Assembly: GCA_016302185.1 (NCBI GenBank)
Contig: JAEDOC010000046.1
Span: forward strand, 1 to 14,160
Direction of reading: 5' to 3'
Length of the DNA: 14,160 nt
Source: Clostridium sp.
GTDB taxonomy: Bacteria > Bacillota > Clostridia > Lachnospirales > Lachnospiraceae
The notes below the pieces were generated by a model. That model did no database searches and was not told the origin of the DNA. It saw nothing but the letters and a program-made list of their open reading frames with translations. Each line of letters opens with the position of its first letter. Within the stretch, counting starts at the first letter, position 1. Of the stretch, positions 6,925 through 14,160 are shown one piece after another. A program made the position numbers and the translations under genes.

Positions 6925-7815
6925 ATGGTAACAGACAGAGATTATATGATTCGGGCCACAGCGGCGGACGGACAGATCCGTGCGTTCGCGGCAACAACAA
7001 GAAACCTGGTGGAATACGCCAGAGCAGCTCATAATACCAGCCCGGTGGCGACAGCAGCTCTGGGGCGTCTTCTGACGGCAGGTGTGATGATGGGCTCCAT
7101 GATGAAGGGGGAAGAGGATCTTCTGACCATCCGGATCGAAGGAGATGGCCCTATTGGTGGACTGACCGTTACCGCGGACAGCAAGGGAAGGGTGAAGGGC
7201 TATGCCTTCCAGCCTTCAGTGATGCTTCCGCCCAATGCGCAGGGGAAGCTGGATGTGGGCGGCGCCCTGGGGGTCGGCGTCCTGAATGTGATTAAGGATA
7301 TCGGCTTAAAAGAACCGTACGTGGGTCAGACGATTCTGGTAAGCGGTGAGATTGCAGAGGATCTGACTTATTATTATGCTACCTCCGAGCAGACGCCGTC
7401 CTCTGTGGCTCTGGGAGTTCTGATGAATAAGAACAATACGGTGCGTCAGGCCGGAGGCTTTATTATTCAGCTGCTTCCGGGCGCATCGGATGAGATGATT
7501 GACAGCCTGGAGAAGAAGCTGGGGGAGATTGCCCCGGTTACTTCCATGCTGGATCAGAATATGACACCGGAGATGATTCTTACGGAGATTCTGGGTGAAT
7601 TCGGTCTGGAGATTCTGGATCAGATGCCGGCAGAATTTTACTGTAACTGTGAGAAGAAGCGGGTGGAGAAGGCGCTGATCAGTATCGGCCGGAAAGAACT
7701 GCAGGAGATGATTGATGAGGGAAAGACCATTGAGGTCAACTGTCATTTCTGCAACACCAACTACTCCTTTACGGTGGAAGAGCTGAAGGAGATCTATGAG
7801 AAAGCGACGCACTGA
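6925..7815 (+). CDS. hslO: Hsp33 redox-regulated molecular chaperone
   Basis: A 296-residue cytoplasmic holdase that is activated by oxidation: zinc release and disulfide formation in the C-terminal switch unfold a linker and expose a binding surface for unfolding proteins. All four zinc cysteines are present in the canonical arrangement, CxC (Cys240, Cys242) and CxxC (Cys273, Cys276). The N-terminal core shows the family text (AHNTSPVATAALGRLL, LTIRIEGDGPIGG, GGALGVGVLNVIKD, SGEIAEDLTYYYATSEQ). Length is normal. Start: ATG 6925 with AAAGGA at 6909-6914, inside the end of the methyltransferase gene; an in-frame ATG at 6898 would overlap that gene and has no better site. It is translated from the same message as the methyltransferase. 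Confidence 0.97.
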   Translation: MVTDRDYMIRATAADGQIRAFAATTRNLVEYARAAHNTSPVATAALGRLLTAGVMMGSMMKGEEDLLTIRIEGDGPIGGLTVTADSKGRVKGYAFQPSVMLPPNAQGKLDVGGALGVGVLNVIKDIGLKEPYVGQTILVSGEIAEDLTYYYATSEQTPSSVALGVLMNKNNTVRQAGGFIIQLLPGASDEMIDSLEKKLGEIAPVTSMLDQNMTPEMILTEILGEFGLEILDQMPAEFYCNCEKKRVEKALISIGRKELQEMIDEGKTIEVNCHFCNTNYSFTVEELKEIYEKATH

Positions 7816-7833
7816 GCGTCGGGAAGCAACAAA

Positions 7834-7859
7834 AAGGACCATCCATCCGGATGGTCCTT
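7834..7859. terminator. Bidirectional terminator between hslO and the cold-shock gene
   Basis: AAGGACCATCC (7834-7844) pairs perfectly with GGATGGTCCTT (7849-7859) around a 4-base loop. The T-tract is better on the minus strand (CCTTTTTG), so it probably serves mainly the minus-strand cold-shock gene, while also ending hslO 18 bases after its stop. Confidence 0.85.
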
Positions 7860-7947
7860 CTGCAATCATTACTTAGGTCAATATAGCTTATTCGCAAAAT
7901 ATTAATAAAACATATTATGGAAACAGGTACACTGGAATAGTTGATGA

Positions 7948-8148
7948 TTAAAGCTTTGTTACGTTTGTAGCCTGCGGTCCCTTAGCACCGTTAACGACTT
8001 CAAATTCTACCTGAGCGCCTTCCTCAAGAGATTTGAAACCTTCCATGTTCAGGCCGGAGTAATGAACGAATACATCGTTGCCCTGCTCGTCGCAGATAAA
8101 TCCGTAACCCTTCTGGTTGTTGAACCACTTTACTGTACCTTTGTGCAT
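7948..8148 (-). CDS. Cold-shock domain protein (CspA family)
   Basis: A 66-residue OB-fold protein that binds single-stranded RNA/DNA and keeps mRNA unstructured, acting as an RNA chaperone and antiterminator. RNP1 is KGYGFI (residues 13-18, within NNQKGYGFICDE) and RNP2 is VFVHY (26-30). Aromatic residues at the usual surface positions (Trp9, Phe10, Tyr15, Phe17, Phe27, His29) are intact, and the length is typical. The ATG has a near-perfect ribosome site, TGGAGGT (complement of 8154-8160). It is monocistronic with its own strong promoter and a short leader of about 50 bases. That leader is shorter than the long cold-box leader of E. coli cspA. An 88-base AT-rich 3' UTR precedes the terminator. 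Confidence 0.96.
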   Translation of the reverse strand: MHKGTVKWFNNQKGYGFICDEQGNDVFVHYSGLNMEGFKSLEEGAQVEFEVVNGAKGPQATNVTKL

Positions 8149-8207
8149 ATGATACCTCCAAAAAAATTAAAAAGTGTGACAGCCGTTCCCAAATGCGGCC
8201 TGTTATC

Positions 8208-8236
8208 AGAATAGCATAGTTTAGGTAGACTGTCAA
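8208..8236 (-). promoter_or_regulatory. Promoter of the cold-shock gene
   Basis: On the minus strand: TTGACA (complement of 8231-8236), 17-base spacer, TATTCT (complement of 8208-8213). It is near consensus. A GTTGnnnnnnCAAC inverted pair (about 8245-8258) lies just upstream of the -35, of unknown role. Confidence 0.85.
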
Positions 8237-8315
8237 ACATTTTCGTTGTAATTTCAACATAATTTGTAACGGTTTTTTTACAGCACGGAAAGATGAATTT
8301 CTGGTCGGAAGAAGG

Positions 8316-8344
8316 TTGAATTCAGGCGTTCTTCGCGGTAAAAT
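8316..8344 (+). promoter_or_regulatory. Promoter of the DUF5662 gene
   Basis: TTGAAT (8316-8321), 17-base spacer, TAAAAT (8339-8344), followed by a leader of about 25 bases to ATG 8377. Confidence 0.7.
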
Positions 8345-8376
8345 GAGGGAAAAAGAATGCGGGAGAGAATGGTGAA

Positions 8377-8985
8377 ATGATTCTTCTGAATGCGGTCCGT
8401 CATTTTCGGACGATTACGAAACATAAATGGCTGGTGATGAAATCCTGTTTTGCGGTGGGCCTGTTCCGGCAGGGGTTACTGCACGATTTGTCCAAGTATT
8501 CCTGGGAGGAGTTTGCCACCGGTGTGAGATATTATCAGGGAACCCGGAGTCCCAATGCGGCGGAGAAGGATGTAAAGGGATATTCTGCGGCCTGGCTGCA
8601 CCATAAGGGGAGGAACAAGCACCATTTTGAGTACTGGATTGATTTTGCTCCGAAATCGGATGCGGCCAGACGATGGCAGCTGGTGGGGAACCGGATGCCT
8701 CTGTGTTATCTCGTGGAGATGGTTCTGGATCGGATTGCAGCATCAAAGGTGTATAAAGGAGAAGAGTATACCGATGCCAGCCCCTGGGAGTATTATTGCC
8801 GCGGAAGGGATTTCCTGATGATGCACCCACAGACGAAGCGCCAGCTGGAGCATCTTCTTCTGATGCTGAAGGAAAAGGGGGAAGCGGAGACATTTTCCTA
8901 TATCCGGGCCCTGCTCTGGCGGGAAAAAAGGCTTCGCTGGAACCGGTGGCTGACAGAGCTGCGGAGAGGACGTTTCAAAGTATAG
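8377..8985 (+). CDS. DUF5662 family protein
   Basis: A 202-residue cytoplasmic protein of a family common in Firmicutes and some phages, with no assigned reaction. The recognisable core is LLHDLSKYSWEEF (34-46), then GYSAAWLHHKGRNKHHFEYW (68-87). His36-Asp37 and the cluster of His75, His76, His82 and His83 look like an HD-type metal site, so a metal-dependent hydrolase is a reasonable guess but not shown. A later conserved-looking helix LVEMVLDRIAASKVY (about 112-126) and an Arg/Lys-rich C-terminus follow. Start: ATG 8377, with GGGAGAG at 8361-8367. It is a single gene with its own promoter and terminator, and no partner genes give a clue to function. Confidence 0.85.
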   Translation: MILLNAVRHFRTITKHKWLVMKSCFAVGLFRQGLLHDLSKYSWEEFATGVRYYQGTRSPNAAEKDVKGYSAAWLHHKGRNKHHFEYWIDFAPKSDAARRWQLVGNRMPLCYLVEMVLDRIAASKVYKGEEYTDASPWEYYCRGRDFLMMHPQTKRQLEHLLLMLKEKGEAETFSYIRALLWREKRLRWNRWLTELRRGRFKV

Positions 8986-9020
8986 AGGAAACGACGGGAA
9001 AACATTGAGAAATGAAGGAA

Positions 9021-9063
9021 AAAGGAGGCATCGGCCTATATGCACAGGGCCAGTGTCTCCTTT
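9021..9063. terminator. Bidirectional terminator between DUF5662 gene and exonuclease gene
   Basis: Bases 9021-9036 pair with 9048-9063 over 16 positions with two G-U pairs and one mismatch; the closing segment is AAAGGAG/CTCCTTT and the top is GGCC/GGCC. Minus-strand T-tract CCTTTTTCC, plus-strand TTTCTGTATT. The exonuclease stop (TAG, complement of 9036-9038) is at the loop, so the hairpin overlaps its coding end. Confidence 0.7.
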
Positions 9064-10127
9064 CTGTATTCCTCCGCTTTCTCCTGATCGTCAAAGAGAG
9101 AGGAATGATAGGGTGTGTAGAGCAGCTTCGCCGTATAATCGTCTTTCAGACAGGGGGTCCAGATTGCAGAGGGCTGAGGCAGAAAGCAGCCGCAGGTGCG
9201 GGTGTAGCAGGTGCGGGCGGTGGCTTTCTTTCTGGCGCTTCGATCGACGTACTGACCTACGCTTTTATGTATGGCGTTGTCCTCGTAAATCAGATAGTAG
9301 TAGTTTTGATAATCATCATAGAAGTGCTTCAGTTCTCCTTCCCGAAGGGGTATGCGGAATTCCATGCAGTTCCCGTCGAGAGTGAGAGAAAACCAGGGAC
9401 CCTCTGATTCCACCGGGCGGGGAAGTGTGATTGGACTCTCATAGATAAGGGTCAGCTGCTTTTCGTTCTGCCCGAAGATATCAGGAATCTCCTGCAGGGA
9501 CTGAGAATGACAGGTGAAAGGTCCGCTCAGGTAGTCCGGATAGTGGAGAATGGGCAGGATTGCCGGCATTCCCTTTAAATCATCTTCATTATGAAGAATC
9601 AGGAGGCGATAGAGAAAATCGTCGCGGGACTGCAGGTAGTCTGCATATATCTCGATGAGCTGACCTCCGTTGTAGATGTCTTTCCGGGCGATGCCCAGAA
9701 ATTGCTCGATATTTTTCTGCTTCATATGCTCCAGTCCCAGAAGCTTCCGATAGGGACGTACCAGACGGTAGATATCCAGGCTGGTAATCCCGTCAAAGGA
9801 AAAGGGCAGGCGGTAATAGCCGCAGCGTTTTTTCAGGAAGGGGAGGTCAAAGCCTTCTCCGTTAAAATGAATCAGAATGCGAAATGTCTTTAGAAAAGAG
9901 AAGAAAGCATGAAGCAGCTCTTCTTCCGCCGAAGCGGTGTCCGCGAACCACTGAATCAGCTGCCAGCTGCCCTTCGCATACCAGGTACAGCCGATGAGGT
10001 AGACCCGGTCGCGATCGCCGGAAAATCCGGTGGTTTCAATATCGAAAAAAAGAAGCTCCTCCGGTGTGCCAATCCGATCTAAAGGGTACGGCAGGGGAAG
10101 AGAGTATTCTTTTTGGATGGTAATCAT
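9036..10127 (-). CDS. YprB-like RNase H-fold (DEDD) 3'-5' exonuclease
   Basis: A 363-residue protein whose N-terminal about 200 residues form a DEDD-type exonuclease domain (PF13482, 'RNase_H_2', as in Bacillus YprB). The catalytic acids are Asp29 and Glu31 in LLFFDIETTGFSGD; motif II has HFNGEGFDLPFL (Asp94) and SLDIY (Asp118), and motif III is HNEDDLKGM (Asp182/183). The last about 160 residues are less conserved and include a FSLTLDGNCMEFRIPLREGELKHF segment. It probably trims or degrades nucleic acid in the cytoplasm; the substrate is unknown. Start: ATG (complement of 10125-10127) follows AAAGGAG (complement of 10138-10144). The longer open frame to 10238 runs across its own promoter and is rejected. 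It is divergent from ruvAB. Confidence 0.87.
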   Translation of the reverse strand: MITIQKEYSLPLPYPLDRIGTPEELLFFDIETTGFSGDRDRVYLIGCTWYAKGSWQLIQWFADTASAEEELLHAFFSFLKTFRILIHFNGEGFDLPFLKKRCGYYRLPFSFDGITSLDIYRLVRPYRKLLGLEHMKQKNIEQFLGIARKDIYNGGQLIEIYADYLQSRDDFLYRLLILHNEDDLKGMPAILPILHYPDYLSGPFTCHSQSLQEIPDIFGQNEKQLTLIYESPITLPRPVESEGPWFSLTLDGNCMEFRIPLREGELKHFYDDYQNYYYLIYEDNAIHKSVGQYVDRSARKKATARTCYTRTCGCFLPQPSAIWTPCLKDDYTAKLLYTPYHSSLFDDQEKAEEYRKETLALCI

Positions 10128-10173
10128 ACTTGAGTGCTCCTTTCCTGGCTGGCGCCAAGGGAAATACATTCCC

Positions 10174-10202
10174 AGTATACCAGAGAAGCTGGGAAAATGC
10201 AA
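10174..10202 (-). promoter_or_regulatory. Promoter of the exonuclease gene
   Basis: On the minus strand: TTGCAT (complement of 10197-10202), 17-base spacer, extended -10 TGGTATACT (TATACT complement of 10174-10179). The leader is about 40 bases. A TTCCCAG/CTGGGAA inverted pair (10169-10175, 10189-10195) overlaps the spacer and -10. Confidence 0.8.
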
Positions 10203-10226
10203 AAACAGAATATTTGTTCGATTGGC

Positions 10227-10260
10227 TTGCATTGACAAGACCGCTATGGTATGATATGAA
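10227..10260 (+). promoter_or_regulatory. Promoter(s) of the ruvA-ruvB-zapA-U32 operon
   Basis: TTGCAT (10227-10232), 17 bases, TATGAT (10250-10255). A second register five bases on also fits: TTGACA (10233-10238), 17 bases, TATGAA. The ruvA GTG follows at 10296. No SOS (LexA/DinR, GAACnnnnGTTC-like) box is visible here. Confidence 0.75.
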
Positions 10261-10295
10261 AAGTGGAAATGTGACAGAAGGCGGAGGAGAAGAAC

Positions 10296-10913
10296 GTGAT
10301 TTCATACGTGAGAGGAATACTGGCGGAAAAAGAGAAGGACAGGATTGTGGTGGAGGCCGGCCAGGTCGGCTTCGGAATTTTTGTGCCGCTGACAACGCTG
10401 GAGCTGCTTCCGCCGCTGGGAACCGAGGTACGGGTCTATACCCATCTGCAGGTAAAAGAGGATGATATGAGCCTCTACGGATTTTTAAACCGGCAGGATC
10501 TGGAGATGTTCCGCCGCCTGATTGGAGTAACGGGGATTGGTCCCAAGGGTGCTCTGGCGATTCTGTCATCACTTCGGACCGATGATCTGCGGCTTGCGAT
10601 TCTGACCGGAGATGCCAAGGCGATTGCGAAGGCGCCGGGAATTGGTGCCAGAACGGCGCAGAGAATTATTCTGGATCTGAAGGATAAGGTCAGTGCCGGG
10701 GAAGTGCTCACTTCCTTTGCGGAGGGCGGTGGGGAGACATCGTCCGGCGCTCCTCTGTCCGGAGAAGCGTCCAGAGAGGCGGTGGAAGCCTTGGTGGCTC
10801 TGGGATATTCCAATCTGGAAGCGTCAAAAGCGGTGAAGAGTGTGCAGGCAACGGAGGATATGGATGCGGAAGCGGTTCTGAAGGCTTCCCTGAAATATCT
10901 GGCATTTCTATAA
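10296..10913 (+). CDS. ruvA: Holliday junction branch migration protein RuvA
   Basis: A 205-residue DNA-binding subunit of the RuvAB complex. RuvA tetramers hold the four-way junction and RuvB rings pump DNA through it during recombinational repair. Domain I (OB fold) is residues 1-63, ending with the family text EDDMSLYGF. Domain II has two helix-hairpin-helix motifs, LIGVTGIGPKGALAIL (75-90) and APGIGARTAQRIILDLKDK (113-131). A flexible Gly/Ser-rich linker (about 143-156) leads to domain III (157-205), which contacts RuvB. Length is normal. Start: GTG 10296 with GGAGGAGA at 10283-10290; the next in-frame start would cut domain I. It is the first gene of an operon and lies 18 bases before ruvB. 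No ruvC is adjacent, as often in Firmicutes. Confidence 0.97.
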   Translation: MISYVRGILAEKEKDRIVVEAGQVGFGIFVPLTTLELLPPLGTEVRVYTHLQVKEDDMSLYGFLNRQDLEMFRRLIGVTGIGPKGALAILSSLRTDDLRLAILTGDAKAIAKAPGIGARTAQRIILDLKDKVSAGEVLTSFAEGGGETSSGAPLSGEASREAVEALVALGYSNLEASKAVKSVQATEDMDAEAVLKASLKYLAFL

Positions 10914-10931
10914 AAGACAGGAATAAAGAAA

Positions 10932-11939
<1,008 letters not shown>

Positions 11940-11966
11940 AATACAGAATAGAGAGATGAGAGACAG

Positions 11967-12311
11967 ATGAATTCCAAGAATTATACGGATGTTTTAATCG
12001 GAGGTAAGATTTATACTCTGGGCGGTGCGGAGGAGACCGGCTATTTACAGCAGGTGGCTGCCTATATTAATGAGAAGATAGATGCCCTGGAGAGCCAGGA
12101 GGGCTTTCGCAGGCAGGCGGAGGATTACCGTCATATGGTGCTGTGCCTGAATCTGGCGGATGATTATTTTAAAGCAAGAGAGAATGCCCGGGTATTGGCG
12201 GCGCAGAAGGAAGAACTGGAGAAGGAGATCTATCGTCTGAAGCATGAGCTGGTAAGCACTCAGCTGAAGATGGAAGCGCTGCAGACAAAGCAGGAGAAGA
12301 AAGAAAAATGA
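11967..12311 (+). CDS. zapA: Cell division protein ZapA
   Basis: A 114-residue FtsZ-binding protein that bundles FtsZ protofilaments and stabilises the Z-ring at mid-cell. The N-terminal globular part (VLIGGKIYTLGGAEETGYLQQVAAYINEKI, here in two pieces: 9-23 and 24-38) matches ZapA/DUF710, and the family helix LNLADDYFKA (about 61-70) follows. The rest is a long charged coiled coil (about 72-114). ATG 11967 has only a weak purine-rich site (GAGAGATGAG, 11951-11960). Its stop overlaps the start of the U32 gene in ATGA (12308-12311), indicating translational coupling. Confidence 0.88.
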   Translation: MNSKNYTDVLIGGKIYTLGGAEETGYLQQVAAYINEKIDALESQEGFRRQAEDYRHMVLCLNLADDYFKARENARVLAAQKEELEKEIYRLKHELVSTQLKMEALQTKQEKKEK

Positions 12312-14160
12312 AGAATAGGAAGGTAGAGATTCTGGCTCCGGCCGGATCCTTTGAGAGTATGAAGGCGGCGGTGGCTGCCGGGGCCGATGCAGTCTATATG
12401 GGAGGCAGCCGCTTCGGTGCCAGAGCTTATGCGGAGAATCCGGGAGAGGAGAAGCTTCTGGAAGCGATTGATTATGTCCATCTGCACGGCTGTCGCCTGT
12501 ATCTGACGGTGAATACCCTGATGAAGGATAGGGAGATGGAGGAGCTTTACGACTATCTGGCACCCTATTACCGGCATGGTCTGGATGCGGCGATCGTGCA
12601 GGATATGGGTGTGTTTTCCTTTCTACGGGAGAAATTTCCGGATCTGCCGATTCACGCCAGCACGCAGATGACGGTAACAGGGCCTTTGGGGGCTTCGTTG
12701 ATGATGAGGATGGGGGCTTCCCGGATCGTTACGGCGAGGGAGCTCTCTCTGGATGAGATCCGACGGATTTATGACGAGACCGGGGCGGAAATCGAGAGTT
12801 TTGTCCATGGTGCCCTTTGCTACAGTTATTCTGGACAGTGCCTGTTCAGCAGCCTGATTGGAGGACGGAGCGGCAACCGGGGCCGCTGTGCCCAGACCTG
12901 CCGTCTTCCGTTTGAGGTCCGGAGAGAACATCAGGCTCTGAATAAGAAGGATGAACGCTATGTGCTCAGTTTAAAGGATTTATGTACGCTGGATATCCTG
13001 CCGGAGATTCTGGAGGCGGGAGTGTACTCCCTGAAGATTGAAGGACGGATGAAGAGTCCCCGCTATACAGCAGGTGTGGTGAGTATCTACCGGAAATATG
13101 TGGATCGCTATCTGACCGGGGGACGGAAGGGATACCGGGTGGATCCGGAGGATCGGAGGGTACTGCTGGATTTGTTTGATCGCGGCGGTCAGACAGAAGG
13201 CTATTATCGGAAGCACAATGGACGGGATATGGTGGTGCTGAAGGAGAAGCCGCCGTTTCGTGAGGAGAACCGCGCATTGAATCAGTATCTGGATCAGACA
13301 TTTGTGGAGGCAGAGTTAAAAGAGCCGGTTCGGGGGTTTGTTTCCGTCCGGGAAGGAGAGCCGCTCTCCCTGACGCTGTCCGGAGAAGGAAAACTGGATG
13401 GAGAATTCCATGCGGCGACGGTAACCGGTGCCTCGGTGCAGATGGCCAAGAATGCCCCGGCGACGGAGGATAAAATTGCAAAACAGCTGAAAAAGACAGG
13501 AAATACTCCGTTTTCCATGGAAGAGCTTTCTATAGAGCTTTCCGGCAGTCCCTTTGTTCCGGTGCAGGAATTAAATGAATTGAGAAGAAATGCTTTGAAA
13601 GCGTATACGGAAGAGCTGCTGGCTCCGTTTCGGAGAGAAGAGATACCGGCAGAAGGAAAGGGGACAGCAGGGGAGACTGCGCCGACGAATAAATCTGGCG
13701 CGACAGGCGCTTATGCGCTGGCCGTGTCACTGGAACGGTCGGATACGCTGGCGGCGGTGCTTGCTGTTCCGGAGGTATCTGCAGTCTATATTGACAGTGC
13801 GGAATATGAAGCAGAAGGCTGGAGGACGGCGGTGGAATCCTGTCACAGCGCGGGCAAACGCTGTTTTCTGCTGTTTCCCCATATTTATCGGGCAGAGGCT
13901 GCATCATATTTTGAAAAAGAAAAAGAAAACTTTCTTTTGGCGGGCTTTGACGGCGCGGTGGTCCGTGCCTGGGAGGAGCTGGAGCTGTGCAGCCGATGGG
14001 ACGGAAGCCTTCCCTTGATACTGGACTTTAACATGTATACCATGAACCGGGACGCGGAAGATTTTCTTCGCCGGATGCTGCCGGATCGGAAGCTTACCTT
14101 TACGGTTCCGGTAGAGTTAAACAGTCGGGAACTGGAGGAGAGGGGCTGCCGGGGAGAAGA
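12308..14160 (+). CDS. Peptidase U32 family protein, RlhA-like (3' end beyond window)
   Basis: 617 codons are visible and still open at the right edge. The N-terminus VEILAPAGSFESMKAAVAAGADAVY (here 6-30) and the PROSITE-type U32 signature ESFVHGALCYSYSGQC (163-178) place it in the U32 family. Cys171, Cys178, Cys194 and Cys198 (RGRCAQTC) are the probable iron-sulfur cluster ligands of the tRNA/rRNA-hydroxylating members. A long C-terminal extension with a DUF3656-like region (from about residue 370) points to the RlhA (YdcP) branch, which makes 5-hydroxycytidine in 23S rRNA using prephenate; earlier annotation as a collagenase is probably misleading. Residues about 446-470 form a low-complexity, Gly/Ala/Thr-rich linker. 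It starts at ATG 12308 overlapping zapA and lacks a separate promoter. The TrhP tRNA branch is the alternative. Confidence 0.87.
   Translation, partial: MKNRKVEILAPAGSFESMKAAVAAGADAVYMGGSRFGARAYAENPGEEKLLEAIDYVHLHGCRLYLTVNTLMKDREMEELYDYLAPYYRHGLDAAIVQDMGVFSFLREKFPDLPIHASTQMTVTGPLGASLMMRMGASRIVTARELSLDEIRRIYDETGAEIESFVHGALCYSYSGQCLFSSLIGGRSGNRGRCAQTCRLPFEVRREHQALNKKDERYVLSLKDLCTLDILPEILEAGVYSLKIEGRMKSPRYTAGVVSIYRKYVDRYLTGGRKGYRVDPEDRRVLLDLFDRGGQTEGYYRKHNGRDMVVLKEKPPFREENRALNQYLDQTFVEAELKEPVRGFVSVREGEPLSLTLSGEGKLDGEFHAATVTGASVQMAKNAPATEDKIAKQLKKTGNTPFSMEELSIELSGSPFVPVQELNELRRNALKAYTEELLAPFRREEIPAEGKGTAGETAPTNKSGATGAYALAVSLERSDTLAAVLAVPEVSAVYIDSAEYEAEGWRTAVESCHSAGKRCFLLFPHIYRAEAASYFEKEKENFLLAGFDGAVVRAWEELELCSRWDGSLPLILDFNMYTMNRDAEDFLRRMLPDRKLTFTVPVELNSRELEERGCRGE

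Noticed and set aside
7860..7947. Possible tRNA or small gene between the terminator and csp
   Set aside because: AT-rich 3' UTR with no cloverleaf pairing, no T-loop consensus and no ribosome site.
9012..9407. Plus-strand 131-codon frame antisense to the exonuclease
   Set aside because: Shadow of a clearly conserved minus-strand gene; no family resemblance.
10036..10572. Minus-strand 178-codon frame across the ruvA start
   Set aside because: It covers both divergent promoters and ruvA antisense; the protein is Pro/Ser-rich, as expected of a shadow frame.
12966..13907. Several minus-strand frames opposite the U32 gene
   Set aside because: The plus strand encodes a continuous conserved U32 protein; the antisense frames are Pro/Ser-rich artefacts.

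Overview
The window looks like chromosomal DNA of an anaerobic low-GC-lineage Firmicute, most likely a Lachnospiraceae-type Clostridium. The reasons are the ATP-type PEP carboxykinase, the ruvA-ruvB-zapA-peptidase U32 order, redox chaperone Hsp33, a DUF5662 gene, strong AGGAGG-like ribosome sites and clostridial-style sigma-A promoters (TTGACA/17/TATTCT and similar). This placement is inference from gene content. I see no tRNA, rRNA, CRISPR array, prophage or complete insertion sequence.

Layout. (1) 1-845 is the 3' part of pckA, followed by a perfect 19-bp hairpin terminator. (2) 1182-1691 is a SEC-C zinc-motif protein with its own promoter. (3) 1798 to about 2300 (minus) is the C-terminal remnant of a MATE transporter. 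It breaks off directly against a truncated tctB fragment (about 2301-2473), which is fused in frame to tctA lacking its own N-terminus (about 2474-3928). tctA is followed by an L-fucose/arabinose-isomerase-family gene (3981-5378). (4) 5433-6041 (minus) is an unrecognised two-helix membrane protein. (5) 6168-7815 is a methyltransferase-hslO pair. (6) 7948-8148 (minus) is a cold-shock protein. (7) 8377-8985 is a DUF5662 protein. (8) 9036-10127 (minus) is a YprB-like RNase H-fold exonuclease, divergent from (9) the operon ruvA, ruvB, zapA and an RlhA-like U32 protein that runs off the right edge.

Most of the window is housekeeping: gluconeogenic/anaplerotic PEP-oxaloacetate conversion, Holliday-junction migration, FtsZ-ring assembly, probable rRNA/tRNA modification, redox protein quality control and cold-shock RNA binding. 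The part that departs from ordinary synteny is 1.8-5.4 kb. There a rearrangement has joined an efflux-pump remnant, a piece of the small membrane subunit TctB and the large permease subunit TctA into one open frame, with no substrate-binding protein and no visible ribosome site. The same 9-bp string (ATTCCGGGT) lies at both apparent joints. The downstream isomerase-family gene is intact.

All four convergent gene pairs are separated by one hairpin that can work in both directions. In two of them the hairpin includes the stop codon of the minus-strand gene.
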